DNA of 64,000 nucleotides, from positions 101,378 through 165,377 of the forward strand of contig JAHDHH010000001.1 of assembly GCA_020631405.1 (NCBI GenBank), written 5' to 3'. The position numbers and the translations under genes are program-made. The notes under the pieces were generated by a model. That model worked only from the letters and a program-made list of their open reading frames with translations, made no database searches and was not told where the DNA came from. This document shows positions 42,149 through 51,112 of this stretch, piece after piece; the stretch's first letter is position 1, and every line of letters begins with the position of its first letter. The stretch is from Saprospiraceae bacterium. Its GTDB lineage: Bacteria > Bacteroidota > Bacteroidia > Chitinophagales > Saprospiraceae.

Positions 42149-42745
42149 ATGAAGAAACTTAATTTATTATTTACAATGTTAAGTCTATTTGTTGCTACTT
42201 CCACGTTTGCACAAATAGAGCCAAAAATCAATCCTCTTGCATTACTCCTTAGTGGAGATATCTCTGTTGGTTGTGAATTTATACTTGGAGACAGACTAGG
42301 AGTAGAGCCTGTAATTGACTTTGGTAAATCAGACATAAATCTAACCGGAGTTGGTAATGTAGAGTTTACTGGTGTTGGATTAAGAGCAATAGGTAAGTAT
42401 TACTTAAATCCTAATAAGGGAGCTGACAAATTCTATGTTGGACCCTATTTGAAATGGAAAGGAGGATCTGGAACTGACGATATAACTGATACTAAAATCA
42501 CTAGAAATAGAATTGCCGCAGGTTTAGCAATAGGATGGAAAGTAGTTGCTAGTTCAGGACTAGTATTCGAATTTGGACTTGGAGCTGGTAGAGCATTCAA
42601 TGATACTTACAAAGACCAAACTACTGATGAAACTTTTGACGTATCTGAAGTAATTAATTTAGACTTATTAGGAAGACTGGCCGTTGGTTACAGGATCGGA
42701 GCTAGTAGTTCAAGCAGTAAAGGAAGTACAAGAAAGAGAAGGTAG
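42149..42745 (+). CDS. Small outer-membrane beta-barrel protein (DUF3575-like)
   Basis: 198 residues with a signal peptide cleaved near TFAQ (about residue 21). The mature protein shows about eight amphipathic strands (ISVGCEFILGDRLGVEPVI, GVGLRAIGKYYL, FYVGPYLKWKG, RIAAGLAIGWKV, LVFEFGLGAGRAF, LDLLGRLAVGYRIG), as in OmpW/DUF3575-type barrels. Unusually it does not end in an aromatic residue: a Ser-rich, basic tail (ASSSSSKGSTRKRR) follows the last strand. Its own promoter and terminator suggest a monocistronic gene. Confidence 0.8.
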   Translation: MKKLNLLFTMLSLFVATSTFAQIEPKINPLALLLSGDISVGCEFILGDRLGVEPVIDFGKSDINLTGVGNVEFTGVGLRAIGKYYLNPNKGADKFYVGPYLKWKGGSGTDDITDTKITRNRIAAGLAIGWKVVASSGLVFEFGLGAGRAFNDTYKDQTTDETFDVSEVINLDLLGRLAVGYRIGASSSSSKGSTRKRR

Positions 42746-42773
42746 TAAAAATCTCGATTTCTAAATACTACAT

Positions 42774-42813
42774 CAAGGGGCCATGATTTTAAACATCATG
42801 ACCCCTTGTTTTT
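42774..42813 (+). terminator. Intrinsic terminator of the outer-membrane protein gene
   Basis: CAAGGGG (42774-42780) pairs with CCCCTTG (42802-42808), and CATGAT with ATCATG inside after one mismatch. Five T residues follow. Confidence 0.88.
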
Positions 42814-42831
42814 CACCTTAGTTTTTGAAAG

Positions 42832-43539
42832 TTAAAGTTTGCTAATATTACCACCGCTATATTTATCTTTCTCTACATCTAGGTTACTTGGCTCTCCCTT
42901 ATACTTTACACTTCCACCAGAACTTGCTTCAGCCTTTAAGCTCTCAGTGGGCCAAACAGAGATACTACCACCAGAACTGGCATCAGCAGATGCAGACTCA
43001 GCTTTTAGCAAAGAACAATCAATATTGGCCCCGCTACTGACATCAGCACTAATAGCACTGGTATTTCCACTTACGGAAATCCTAGCTCCTGAACTAGCAT
43101 CTGCCTTGACTTGGTTGCTCTCTACACTAATAGCAATAGATGAGCCACTACTCGCTTCTAAACTTACAGTATTTGATGTATTACTTGTTGTCTTACCATC
43201 GACCTTGGCTCCTGCACTTGTCTCTATTGAGGCTAAGTCTCCCGTATATAAAATAATCTTAGCTTTCTCACCACTTCCCCAATTATATCCTCCAAGTCGC
43301 TTAAAGCTAATATCGAGTGTACCTCCGTTAACCTCTGTAACCAAGGCTTCTAGGTCACCTTTTATAATTGTGATTTCTGCTTTGTAGTTACTTGACTTGA
43401 CTAATTCAACAGAGATACTGCCAGATACATCTAATTTGTCAAAGGCAGAAAGACTTCTTGTTTCCTTCTGTGCTAATATTACACTAGAGGTAAATAGCAT
43501 GAGCAATAGGAGGCTAAATAGATTTTTCATAATATTCAT
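42832..43539 (-). CDS. DUF2807 (GIN domain) secreted protein
   Basis: 235 residues; Met 1 and Met 4 are both possible starts, followed by a signal peptide ending VILAQ. The body is the DUF2807 beta-helix domain of putative adhesin-like proteins (FDKLDVSGSISVELVKS, ITIIKGDLEALVTEVNGG). From about residue 115 a motif DASSGxxIxV recurs about every 20 residues, five times, consistent with stacked turns of a right-handed helix. Surface or periplasmic location; no enzyme motif. Confidence 0.85.
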   Translation of the reverse strand: MNIMKNLFSLLLLMLFTSSVILAQKETRSLSAFDKLDVSGSISVELVKSSNYKAEITIIKGDLEALVTEVNGGTLDISFKRLGGYNWGSGEKAKIILYTGDLASIETSAGAKVDGKTTSNTSNTVSLEASSGSSIAISVESNQVKADASSGARISVSGNTSAISADVSSGANIDCSLLKAESASADASSGGSISVWPTESLKAEASSGGSVKYKGEPSNLDVEKDKYSGGNISKL

Positions 43540-43665
43540 GTTTAGTATTATTTTGATTAATGATATAACTCTAGAACCTTCTAATTAATTGATAAGATAA
43601 AGTTATTATGAGTTAAGATGGTAAAAAATGGATGAATACCCCCATTTTATAGCCTAAAAGGCATC

Positions 43666-43695
43666 AAAAAAGGCACTTCCATTGTTGAAAGTGCC
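43666..43695 (-). terminator. Intrinsic terminator of the BI-1 family gene
   Basis: GGCACTT (43672-43678) pairs with AAGTGCC (43689-43695); on the minus strand six T residues follow. It starts 28 bp after the gene's stop. Confidence 0.85.
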
Positions 43696-43722
43696 TCGTA
43701 TGTTATGTTGTAAGAGTCTGTG

Positions 43723-44466
43723 TTAGTCTCTGCTTAATTTAGAAAGTAGTCTGAGGAATTCTATGTAAAGCCATACTAAAGTCACTAGCAAGCCAAGGGA
43801 AACATACCACTCCATATACTTTGGAGCTCTAGCAGCTACTCCTTGCTCAAATGCATCAAAGTCTATTAATAGATTCAGTGCGGCAATACCTAGTATCACA
43901 ACACTTACCCCAATGCCGATTACTCCTCCTTCGTGAAGATAGGGGACATTGAAGCCAACAAAGTGTCCTAGGATGCTAATCATATAGACGAACATAATAG
44001 CGCCTGTGGCCATCATCACTCCCATTTTAAATTTTTCTGTAACTTGTATTAGCCCCGTTTTGTAGATGAGCAGCATCATCAAAAGAGTTCCAAATGTCAA
44101 GCAAACTGCTTGTATGACTATACCCTCAAATTGGGCTGCATAGATTGCACTGATAGACCCTACGAATAGTCCTTCGAATGCTGCATAGACAGGTGCCGAA
44201 ATCGGTGAAGTATGAGGTTTGAATGATGCCACGAGTACTGCAATCAGTCCTCCAATGATCCCTGACCAAAGTAGAAGGGAAGAGGGCATTTGATAGCTTA
44301 TGTAAGTAGTGCAAAGCAGGATGCCTAAGAGCATCAGTGACTTGTTTACAGCACCGTCCATTGTCATAATGTCCGAATGATCTAGAATATGCGAATTCTC
44401 TAACTTACTGTCAAGTACGTTAGATTTCATGATAGGGTTCTTTGATGATAAAAAGTTGTTAGCCAT
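43723..44466 (-). CDS. Bax inhibitor-1/YccA-family membrane protein
   Basis: 247 residues. After a polar N-terminus of about 40 residues there are seven hydrophobic segments. Family landmarks are SAPVYAAFEGLFVGSISAIYA (about 90-110), the GHFVGFNVP loop and the C-terminal ALNLLIDFDAFEQGVAARAPKYMEWYVSLGLLVTLVWLYIEFLRL with the acidic residues of the BI-1 pH-sensing dyad. The BI-1 fold forms a pH-dependent calcium leak in bacterial homologues. It lies 24 bp downstream of the M48 peptidase and probably shares its transcript. Confidence 0.88.
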   Translation of the reverse strand: MANNFLSSKNPIMKSNVLDSKLENSHILDHSDIMTMDGAVNKSLMLLGILLCTTYISYQMPSSLLLWSGIIGGLIAVLVASFKPHTSPISAPVYAAFEGLFVGSISAIYAAQFEGIVIQAVCLTFGTLLMMLLIYKTGLIQVTEKFKMGVMMATGAIMFVYMISILGHFVGFNVPYLHEGGVIGIGVSVVILGIAALNLLIDFDAFEQGVAARAPKYMEWYVSLGLLVTLVWLYIEFLRLLSKLSRD

Positions 44467-44490
44467 GATTATTAATTGTTATTGTGAATA

Positions 44491-45342
44491 TTATCTACTA
44501 TGTTTTTCAATTGATTCTCTGATCTTTTCTCTCCGATTTTCTGGACTAGGATGTGAACTCTGAAATTCTGGAACTCGACTACCACCAGAAGCCTCTTCTA
44601 GGATGTCCATCACTCCAATAAGTTCTTCAGGATCATACCCCGCTTCAAGCATGATCTTGACTCCCCAGTCATCTGATTCAAGCTCTTGATCTCTGCCATA
44701 TTTCATATTGGTATAGTTGCCAATAACATTTGCAATCTGAGCAAATGATGGGTCACCTCCTGAGCCGATGAGGACACTTTGGATAAGTCCTTGGATAAAG
44801 CCAGACTTAGCCATTCTTTCTGCCCCATGTCTTTCTATGACATGACCGAGTTCATGGCCCATTACGCCAGCTAGTTGATCTTCTGACTTCAGACGTTCGA
44901 AGAGGGCATAAGTGATGAAGCACTGACCACCTGGCAAGGCGAAGGCATTGACTACATTAGGATCAGCCAGTAAGTGAAAGTCATAAGGATATTGAGACTT
45001 TAAGGCAGTAGGAGTATTGATCAACCTCTGTCCTACTTGCTTGACAAAGTCCTGTGCTCTCTTATCTGGGTGAAGACCACCATGTTGCTGTGCCATTTGC
45101 GGAGCTGAGTTAAGCCCAAGTTGGATTTCTTCTTCAGTAGTCCATTGAATACGCTGAGTTTCTCCAGTTACAGGGTTGACCTGGGTATTGGTAAAATATT
45201 TGAAAGCTTGGAAGGCTGCCATAGCCAAACCAATCATTAAAAATAACTTAAACCTACCAGTGCCAGCCCCACGTCCATTTCGACTGTAGGGGTCTCCTGT
45301 ACCTCCGTAGTATCTGCCTTGTGGTTGTCTTCTGCCGTACAT
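44491..45342 (-). CDS. M48-family zinc metallopeptidase, membrane-anchored
   Basis: 283 residues. A Gly/Arg/Tyr-rich cytoplasmic N-terminus (about 1-30) precedes one membrane helix (FKLFLMIGLAMAAFQAFKYF, about 31-50). The catalytic block AGVMGHELGHVIERHGAERM has HELGH zinc ligands at about residue 161, and the third ligand is in ELESDDWGVKIMLEAGYDP. A C-terminal HPSPENRREKI matches M48B/C loops. Such proteases degrade misfolded periplasmic or outer-membrane proteins. Location is probably periplasmic with a membrane anchor. Confidence 0.9.
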   Translation of the reverse strand: MYGRRQPQGRYYGGTGDPYSRNGRGAGTGRFKLFLMIGLAMAAFQAFKYFTNTQVNPVTGETQRIQWTTEEEIQLGLNSAPQMAQQHGGLHPDKRAQDFVKQVGQRLINTPTALKSQYPYDFHLLADPNVVNAFALPGGQCFITYALFERLKSEDQLAGVMGHELGHVIERHGAERMAKSGFIQGLIQSVLIGSGGDPSFAQIANVIGNYTNMKYGRDQELESDDWGVKIMLEAGYDPEELIGVMDILEEASGGSRVPEFQSSHPSPENRREKIRESIEKHSR

Positions 45343-45401
45343 ATGATGTTGAGTATATTCTTGTTAGTAATTTTGGGTTGTTCTATGATAAGGAGGATTG
45401 T

Positions 45402-45665
45402 CTACATAAAGTGATTAACAAGTATAAACACCATGTACACAAAGGCCAACCTGATTGAATAATCAATATCCGGGATCTTCTTAATGAAGTAGCATATAAT
45501 TAGCACTGGAATGCAAGCAATTGCAATCGCAGCAATAGGGTATCCTATGACCTGAACAAGGGTCATGCCTATACCACTCTGAGTTACCCAGGGATTGACA
45601 AGGTAGGCAATTACCATCATGAGTAAGACCAATAACCAGCTGCTCCATTCAGTCCGTAAATCCAT
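45402..45665 (-). CDS. Small three-helix membrane protein, unknown
   Basis: 87 residues with three hydrophobic segments (about 9-27, 33-60 and 70-87) and almost no soluble part. No family recognised. It lies 33 bp after the start of the lipoprotein gene's 3' end and 59 bp before the M48 gene in the same direction, so it may belong to that minus-strand run. The frame's composition fits a real membrane protein rather than noise. Confidence 0.6.
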   Translation of the reverse strand: MDLRTEWSSWLLVLLMMVIAYLVNPWVTQSGIGMTLVQVIGYPIAAIAIACIPVLIICYFIKKIPDIDYSIRLAFVYMVFILVNHFM

Positions 45666-45698
45666 TTTTCGATTGTTTTTATTCTTAAATATAAGGGA

Positions 45699-47129
45699 TT
45701 ACTTGGCAACTCTCACAGTTGTAGATCTATTAATCCAGCATCCTACCTTGAAGCTATCACCTACGGCTAACCTTCTTTGGAAGATATCTTCATTCGAAGG
45801 CATATATTGACTATAAGTATTAATCCACTTATTCGCATCAGCTGCTATGCTTGGGTCAACAGATTTAGCCTTGTTAAACATATCAATAGCTGGCCAGGTC
45901 ACTATCTGACTGTCCCATCCACGGCCAGGTCCACAGAGTGGTCCACTAGAAGCATAGAGTTTGCCAATGAGCATGTAGGGTTCTCCCCAGCCACCTCTGG
46001 CTGCAGCTGCTTGTTCTGCATATGCTCTTGCCTTACCAAACTTTTTGATATCCCGATAGTATATTTTGGCAATGAGTAGGAGGTACTTTGCTTTCTTGTT
46101 GACATCAGTAGTAGAGTTGGCAAAGTCTTCAAACCCTGTAATTGCTTCCGCATACTTTCCAGCTTCATAAAGGTCATAAGCTTGGCGAAGAGGACCTGGT
46201 TCGTTGGTGACAACAGCAGTGCATAGTTTCTTTTTTGCCTCAGCAACTTCAGCCAGCTTTGGGTGACTTGTTTCGCAGTCTCCCCATCTCATCCTTCTGT
46301 AGGCTTCATTGACAACTTCACAATCAGTAGGGTTTGCTAAGTAAAGAGCATAGTATTTGTCAGCATAATATGTACAATCATATAGACCCTTTATGCCTTC
46401 TAAGTTTTCTAGTCTAGCTGGAGCATAGTCATTGACTATTTTCCAACTTTCACAATCTGTTTTACAATTGGCTAGCCCATAATTTACTGCTGCAATACTT
46501 AGTTTAGCATACTTGCCTCCTTCTTCCGGAGAAATAGTGCCATCTACCACTTTGTCATACAGGATCTTAGCAAATGGATTAATGATAAAGTAATCAGCTT
46601 GTTCGCCTTTTGCGTCAAACACATTTTTAAATAGGGAATAAATTTCCATATCAGAAGCAGCACCAGGAAAGTAGTAGTAGAGGTCAAACCCAAGTCTGCC
46701 ATCTAAGTAGGCATCGTCTCCAAAGCACTCTTTTCTTTTGTTGTACAATGCTTTGACACTATCAACCCACATTTCTTTATCAACTGGATTAGTAGTATTG
46801 TCATAAAAGTGCCTGTATAGTTTGATTCCATCATCATAGTGGTATTGGATACGACCATTAGAGCCTGGAGCATTGTAGTATGCAGATTTCCAATACTTGT
46901 AAGATTCATCGTAATTGCCTGACTTTAGGAAGTCTCGGTATAGTACAAATGCTGTTTCGGCTTCTTCTCTTACTGATGAAGGGAGTTCTCCAAGAGTAGT
47001 ACAAGGTGTTGTCTTTTCAACAACGACTTCGGGAGTGACTTCTTCTGCTGGTTCAGTAACGGTAGTTGCTACTTTAGGAGTACATGAGTAGACCACCAGA
47101 CTGAGTATGATTACTATTAAATGTTTCAT
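45699..47129 (-). CDS. TPR-type lipoprotein
   Basis: 476 residues from the ATG at 47129, which places a lipoprotein signal peptide first (MKHLIVIILSLVVYSCTPK, lipobox Cys about residue 16). The frame is open 13 codons upstream but that start is less convincing. The rest is helical and cysteine-containing, with TPR-like repeats such as ADYFIINPFAKILYD, EAGKYAEAITGFEDFA and AKYLLLIAKIYYRDIKKFGKARAYAEQAA. The C-terminus ends in a short beta region (FKVGCWINRSTTVRVAK). Conserved-type Bacteroidota lipoprotein; probably a scaffold in the periplasm or outer membrane. Confidence 0.82.
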   Translation of the reverse strand: MKHLIVIILSLVVYSCTPKVATTVTEPAEEVTPEVVVEKTTPCTTLGELPSSVREEAETAFVLYRDFLKSGNYDESYKYWKSAYYNAPGSNGRIQYHYDDGIKLYRHFYDNTTNPVDKEMWVDSVKALYNKRKECFGDDAYLDGRLGFDLYYYFPGAASDMEIYSLFKNVFDAKGEQADYFIINPFAKILYDKVVDGTISPEEGGKYAKLSIAAVNYGLANCKTDCESWKIVNDYAPARLENLEGIKGLYDCTYYADKYYALYLANPTDCEVVNEAYRRMRWGDCETSHPKLAEVAEAKKKLCTAVVTNEPGPLRQAYDLYEAGKYAEAITGFEDFANSTTDVNKKAKYLLLIAKIYYRDIKKFGKARAYAEQAAAARGGWGEPYMLIGKLYASSGPLCGPGRGWDSQIVTWPAIDMFNKAKSVDPSIAADANKWINTYSQYMPSNEDIFQRRLAVGDSFKVGCWINRSTTVRVAK

Positions 47130-47165
47130 AGGCTTATGCTTTGGCTTTATAACAGTTTGTTGACC

Positions 47166-47173
47166 CAAATTTA
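47166..47173 (-). promoter_or_regulatory. Putative -7 promoter element for the TPR lipoprotein gene
   Basis: Minus strand TAAATTTG, an exact TAnnTTTG match, 37 bp before the chosen start at 47129. It lies at the longer alternative start, which supports using the shorter one. Confidence 0.45.
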
Positions 47174-47377
47174 TTCTTAAATACTGTTAAACTTATTTTC
47201 AAGGTGATATTAAATGTTAAAAGAATGCAGCTTTTAACTTAAAGACATTGGGGGATGAGTCAACAATTCACGGTTACTTGGTGCTTATTCAAGACAAATA
47301 TTGAATATTTTAAAAGGAAGTCTAATAGACTGCCTACCTTAGTTAACTCAATCTTTTTTTAATATTAAAACATATAT

Positions 47378-49375
47378 ATGAATAAATTATTTACACTTGT
47401 TTTGTTTTGCCTAAGTGTAGGTTTGGCATTTGGCCAAGTCCAGTTCTCAGATGATTTTGAAGGCTATGCAGCTGGAGATTATATTGGTAGCGTATCTAGC
47501 GATTGGACCACATGGTCTGGAGCCACTGGAGGAGCTGAAGATGTACGGACAACAACAGACCAAGCTGCCAGCGGAAGTAATAGTATTTTTTTCTCATCTA
47601 CAGCAGCCAATGGTGGACCCCAGGATGTCGTGTTACCTTTTGGTGCTAAGTATACTAGTGGGCTCTTTAAATATTCGATGAATGTATATGTCAACGAAGG
47701 TGGAGGAGCTTATTGGAATTTCCAAGGTGAGACTACTATAGGTACAACATGGTCACACAATTGTTATTTTCTAGAGACTGGAGAATTGCAATTTAGCGAT
47801 GCTGGAAATATGCTTGGCATCGGTTTAACGTACGAAAAAGAGAGATGGATCAATGTAGCCTATGAAGTGAATTTGAATGAAGGAGTATGGACTATATTTA
47901 TAGATGGTGAATGTGCTGGATCATTTTCTAATGAAGGAGCAGCTGTGGCATCAGTTGATATTTTTCCGACACTTGGCAATGCATTTTATATTGACGACGT
48001 AAGTTTTTCTCATACCCCTGAGATAGATACTAAACAATATGATGTATCCCTTGCTGTGGATGATTTAGGAGTCGGTGGTTTAACAGGAATGAGTCAAGGA
48101 ATATCTGGATCAATAACCAACTTAGGACAGGAAGTAGTGTTGTCGATAGATGTTGAAGTGCAGTTTCCAGATGGACCCAAAACTCTGACTATTGATGACT
48201 TGGCATTGGCAACTAGTGGGATATCATCATTTACTCTACCAGAAGAGTATACCTATATTGAAGGAGTTCATGCTTTGGAAATGCAAGTGGTAGCAATCAA
48301 TGGAGATAAGGTTGACGAAGATCCGTGTAATAGTAAAACCACTAGCAGTTTGAGGGGAGTTACTCCAGCAGAAGGCAAAGGAGTTCTGATAGAAGAAGGC
48401 ACAGGGACATGGTGTGGATGGTGTCCAAGAGGAGCAGTGTTTTTAGATAGGTTAACTACGAAATACGGTGATAGATTTGTTGGTGTAGCCGTGCATAATG
48501 GTGGTAATGACCCTATGGTCGTCCAAGGATATGATGGTCAACATGGATTTACTGGATATCCAGCAGTGACAGTAATGAGAGCATCTGCCGAGACAGATTT
48601 TGGAACATCAGCAGATTTAGAAATTCCATTTTTGGATTATATTGCTCAAGCACCAAAGGCTGTTTTTGATGCTGAAGCTAAGTTTGATGTCAATTCACGA
48701 AATATTACAATGGATGTCAATGTATTGGCCAATGTCGAGTTGACAGCTGATCATAGGCTAGCGCTTATTACAATTGAAGATGGGGTAAGTGGAACCGAAA
48801 GTGGCTATGCCCAATCTAATTATTACGCAGGTGGTGGAGAAGGTGAAATGGGAGGCTATGAGAATCTTCCAAGTACTGTGCCAGCAAGCCAAATGGTGTA
48901 TGACCATGTGGCTAGGGCAATACCACTAGGGTTCTCAGGGGACTCAAATAGCTTTTCTGATCCTATTGCCGCAGGTGATAATAGAGATTACACATTTGAG
49001 TTTCCACTTGGAGAAGGAGAAGATGTCAATCAAATGCATGTAGCTGTCATCTTAATCAATCCTGATGGCACTATTGACAACGCTAATCAAGTAAAAGTTG
49101 GATTTACAAGCGGAATTGAAGAAGAAGTGGTGCAAGATGTTATTGTATATCCCAATCCATCAACAGATAACATTACAATAGCTTATGAAAGTGTAAGTGG
49201 ATCTGACCTCATCATATCTGTTGCAAATAGTCAAGGAAAAACATTGTCTACAGCTAACTATTCAAGTAATGATAGGCTACACAATATCAATGTTACTGAA
49301 TTAAGTAAGGGTAATTACTTTGCAGTAATCATTGATGGCTCACTAACCAAGGTGGTTAAGTTTGTCAAAGAATAA
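47378..49375 (+). CDS. Omp28-like surface protein with type IX secretion sorting domain
   Basis: 665 residues. Signal peptide (cleavage near AFGQ, about residue 20), then a concanavalin/LamG-like domain (FSDDFEGYAAGDYIG; about 22-215), an Ig-like segment, and an Omp28/thioredoxin-like domain starting GVLIEEGTGTWCGWCPRGAVF (CGWC about residues 346-349). The C-terminus (about 588-665) is a type A sorting domain, VYPNPSTDNITIAYES to GNYFAVIIDGSLTKVVKFVKE, which directs export through the type IX system. The CxxC suggests a redox-active or disulfide-bonded domain exposed at the surface. It has its own terminator. Confidence 0.9.
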   Translation: MNKLFTLVLFCLSVGLAFGQVQFSDDFEGYAAGDYIGSVSSDWTTWSGATGGAEDVRTTTDQAASGSNSIFFSSTAANGGPQDVVLPFGAKYTSGLFKYSMNVYVNEGGGAYWNFQGETTIGTTWSHNCYFLETGELQFSDAGNMLGIGLTYEKERWINVAYEVNLNEGVWTIFIDGECAGSFSNEGAAVASVDIFPTLGNAFYIDDVSFSHTPEIDTKQYDVSLAVDDLGVGGLTGMSQGISGSITNLGQEVVLSIDVEVQFPDGPKTLTIDDLALATSGISSFTLPEEYTYIEGVHALEMQVVAINGDKVDEDPCNSKTTSSLRGVTPAEGKGVLIEEGTGTWCGWCPRGAVFLDRLTTKYGDRFVGVAVHNGGNDPMVVQGYDGQHGFTGYPAVTVMRASAETDFGTSADLEIPFLDYIAQAPKAVFDAEAKFDVNSRNITMDVNVLANVELTADHRLALITIEDGVSGTESGYAQSNYYAGGGEGEMGGYENLPSTVPASQMVYDHVARAIPLGFSGDSNSFSDPIAAGDNRDYTFEFPLGEGEDVNQMHVAVILINPDGTIDNANQVKVGFTSGIEEEVVQDVIVYPNPSTDNITIAYESVSGSDLIISVANSQGKTLSTANYSSNDRLHNINVTELSKGNYFAVIIDGSLTKVVKFVKE

Positions 49376-49398
49376 TAAACTAATATAATGCTTAGTAG

Positions 49399-49431
49399 AA
49401 GGTCATGCTCACTAGGGTGTGACCTTTTTTT
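49399..49431 (+). terminator. Intrinsic terminator of the T9SS cargo gene
   Basis: AAGGTCA (49399-49405) pairs with TGACCTT (49420-49426), extended inward by wobble and GC pairs to a 4-nt loop ACTA. A run of T residues follows. Confidence 0.88.
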
Positions 49432-49564
49432 ATACTGTATGGTAAGCAGTGGTGGCAGTCCTCTCTTCTGAAGGTGTTGTTTCCTGCTCAGAAACTTGGC
49501 TTATGACAACGGTGAGAGTAAGTCCAACGACAATCGCTTGTAGAATTAATTTTGCTCTTTGCAT
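49430..49564 (-). CDS. Possible small single-helix membrane protein (44 residues)
   Basis: ATG ends at 49564 and TAA is at 49430-49432. The predicted peptide is MQRAKLILQAIVVGLTLTVV followed by ISQVSEQETTPSEERTATTA and a short end. That is a positively charged start, one hydrophobic segment (about residues 6-24) and a polar tail, as in small single-pass proteins or signal-anchor peptides. No family known. The stop falls in the terminator of the plus-strand gene. Coding status is uncertain. Confidence 0.4.
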   Translation of the reverse strand: MQRAKLILQAIVVGLTLTVVISQVSEQETTPSEERTATTAYHTV

Positions 49565-49610
49565 AGGAATGATGTTTAATCCTTACTAGAACGTGTAGGA
49601 TTTATGGATT

Positions 49611-49642
49611 ATTTCATATTAAATATTTTTACAATATGAAAT
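49611..49642. repeat. 10-bp perfect inverted repeat
   Basis: ATTTCATATT (49611-49620) and AATATGAAAT (49633-49642) are exact complements with a 12-nt spacer. It lies upstream of the small minus-strand frame and downstream of the glycerophosphodiesterase gene. It could be an operator or a weak hairpin. Confidence 0.55.
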
Positions 49643-49701
49643 GCATTATTTTAATTGACAAGAAGGGGTTGTAGAATCCGAAACAGAGTTAGCAGTATTG
49701 A

Positions 49702-50580
49702 CTATAGTAAGTCAATTAATCGATCTGGATAGTCTGAAATAATTCCGTCAACACCAATGAGTTTCATCTTCTGGATGTCTTCTTTAGTATTTACAGTCCA
49801 AACAACAAGGTGGAGTTTCTGATCTCTGCAAAGCTCAACGGTATGCTTGTCTACAAGTTTGAAGTAGGGCATATAGCCGAATGGTTTAAAATTGAGTAAG
49901 TCAAGATTTTGTTGAGGAGAGACCAAGTTGTCAATAAGGAGTCCATACTTAAGTTTGGGGTTGATAACATGCATTGCATTGAGTAAGGGAGGATCAAAAC
50001 ATTGAATAATGATGCGATCGCCTATCCCCAATGTAGTAATCTTAGCTATGAATATATCTGCATACTGCTCTCTCAATGGAAAATAGTCTTGTTCCTTCTC
50101 ATCAAATTTCACCTCTATATTGTATCCAGGAATAGGTATGTTGTGCTCAGAGCAATAGTCATTGACAGCTTCAACTACCTGGTCTAACGTTGGTTTGACA
50201 CATGGTACACTTTGCTGGTCTGGATATTTGGAGTTGATTCTTTTTCCAACATCATAGGATTGGATACTGTCAAGGGAGAGAGTTCTGATGTTGGTCTTTT
50301 TTCCGCTGTTTTCATCCAAAGGAAGGCCATCAGGAGTCGTTGTGAAGAGATGTGAAAAGTAAGGTTCGTGACTTACAATGATTTCGTCATCTTGAGAGAC
50401 TACTACATCTAATTCTAAATAATCAACACCAAGCTCACAAGCATGCAAAAACGCAGGTATTGAGTTTTCTGGCATAAGTCCTCTACAGCCTCTATGTCCA
50501 TGTCTTTCTATGATTGATTTCATATTATCTGTACATCCAATGAGTATAGCTAGTAATAGTACACTTGAAAGTTGTTGCAT
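49702..50580 (-). CDS. Glycerophosphodiester phosphodiesterase, lipoprotein
   Basis: 292 residues from the ATG at 50580, which places a lipoprotein signal first (LSSVLLLAILIGCTDN, lipobox Cys about residue 16). The GDPD domain has the metal and substrate ligands HGHRGCRGLMPENSIPAF (about 27-44), LELDVVVSQDDEIIVSHEP and the C-terminal LVVWTVNTKEDIQKMKLIGVDGIISDYPDRL. It hydrolyses glycerophosphodiesters to glycerol 3-phosphate and an alcohol, probably from the periplasmic side. It begins one base after the stop of the upstream gene. Confidence 0.92.
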   Translation of the reverse strand: MQQLSSVLLLAILIGCTDNMKSIIERHGHRGCRGLMPENSIPAFLHACELGVDYLELDVVVSQDDEIIVSHEPYFSHLFTTTPDGLPLDENSGKKTNIRTLSLDSIQSYDVGKRINSKYPDQQSVPCVKPTLDQVVEAVNDYCSEHNIPIPGYNIEVKFDEKEQDYFPLREQYADIFIAKITTLGIGDRIIIQCFDPPLLNAMHVINPKLKYGLLIDNLVSPQQNLDLLNFKPFGYMPYFKLVDKHTVELCRDQKLHLVVWTVNTKEDIQKMKLIGVDGIISDYPDRLIDLL

Positions 50581-50581
50581 A

Positions 50582-51016
50582 TTAAAGCATGATACCTGCT
50601 GAAAGCACGAAACTATTGAATGTCCCAACCGTGATTTTCGGTTCGATGTAGAGGTTGAGTCTATCCTGGAGAGGAATCATTGTAAATACACCTAAATTGA
50701 TCCCAATATCTAAGTCCGAATTATCAGAAAACTTTGTAAAGTTAAGTCCAGCTAGTGGGTTGATACTTGTATTCTCACCAAGTCTTAATCTGTAGTGAGC
50801 ATCTGCATTAATTGAAAATTTTGCTCCATTGGTTAATATCAAATCAGTGCCAAGAGCTGCTCCCCAAAACTCGGCCAACCCTAGAGTTGCTTTGGCTCCA
50901 AGTCCTACTTCATTGCCTCTTTCTACATAGGATAGACCGCCACCGATATGGAATTGACTGATTCCTAAAAAAGGAAGCGTTAGTAAGAGACAAGTAATTA
51001 TATGTCTAATATTCAT
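50582..51016 (-). CDS. Small outer-membrane beta-barrel protein, unknown
   Basis: 144 residues: signal peptide (about 1-20, cleavage near ISQ), then alternating strands with glycines (FHIGGGLSYVERGNEVGLGAKATLGL, INPLAGLNFTKF, IGINLGVFTMIPL, LYIEPKITVGTF) ending in FVLSAGIML. The pattern is that of a six- to eight-strand barrel; I do not recognise the family. The gene is directly upstream of the glycerophosphodiesterase, one base apart. Confidence 0.65.
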   Translation of the reverse strand: MNIRHIITCLLLTLPFLGISQFHIGGGLSYVERGNEVGLGAKATLGLAEFWGAALGTDLILTNGAKFSINADAHYRLRLGENTSINPLAGLNFTKFSDNSDLDIGINLGVFTMIPLQDRLNLYIEPKITVGTFNSFVLSAGIML

Positions 51017-51112
51017 AATTTGAAATTTGTAACTGTTGACAAATTAAGCATAGCTCTGTGGTATACTGTTACAACAATATTACGAAAATCAAAGGACTAT
51101 TTCAATTGATTC

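Larger units (their letters stand above)
49376..49701. other. Intergenic region with terminator, small frame and inverted repeat
   Basis: 326 bp holding the T9SS gene terminator (49399-49431), a 44-codon minus-strand frame (49430-49564) and a 10-bp inverted repeat (49611-49642). Confidence 0.5.

Noticed and set aside
42839..43387. 182-codon open frame on the plus strand across the DUF2807 gene
   Set aside because: It mirrors the repetitive Ser-Ser-Gly codons of the DUF2807 protein; the signal peptide and family fold are on the other strand.
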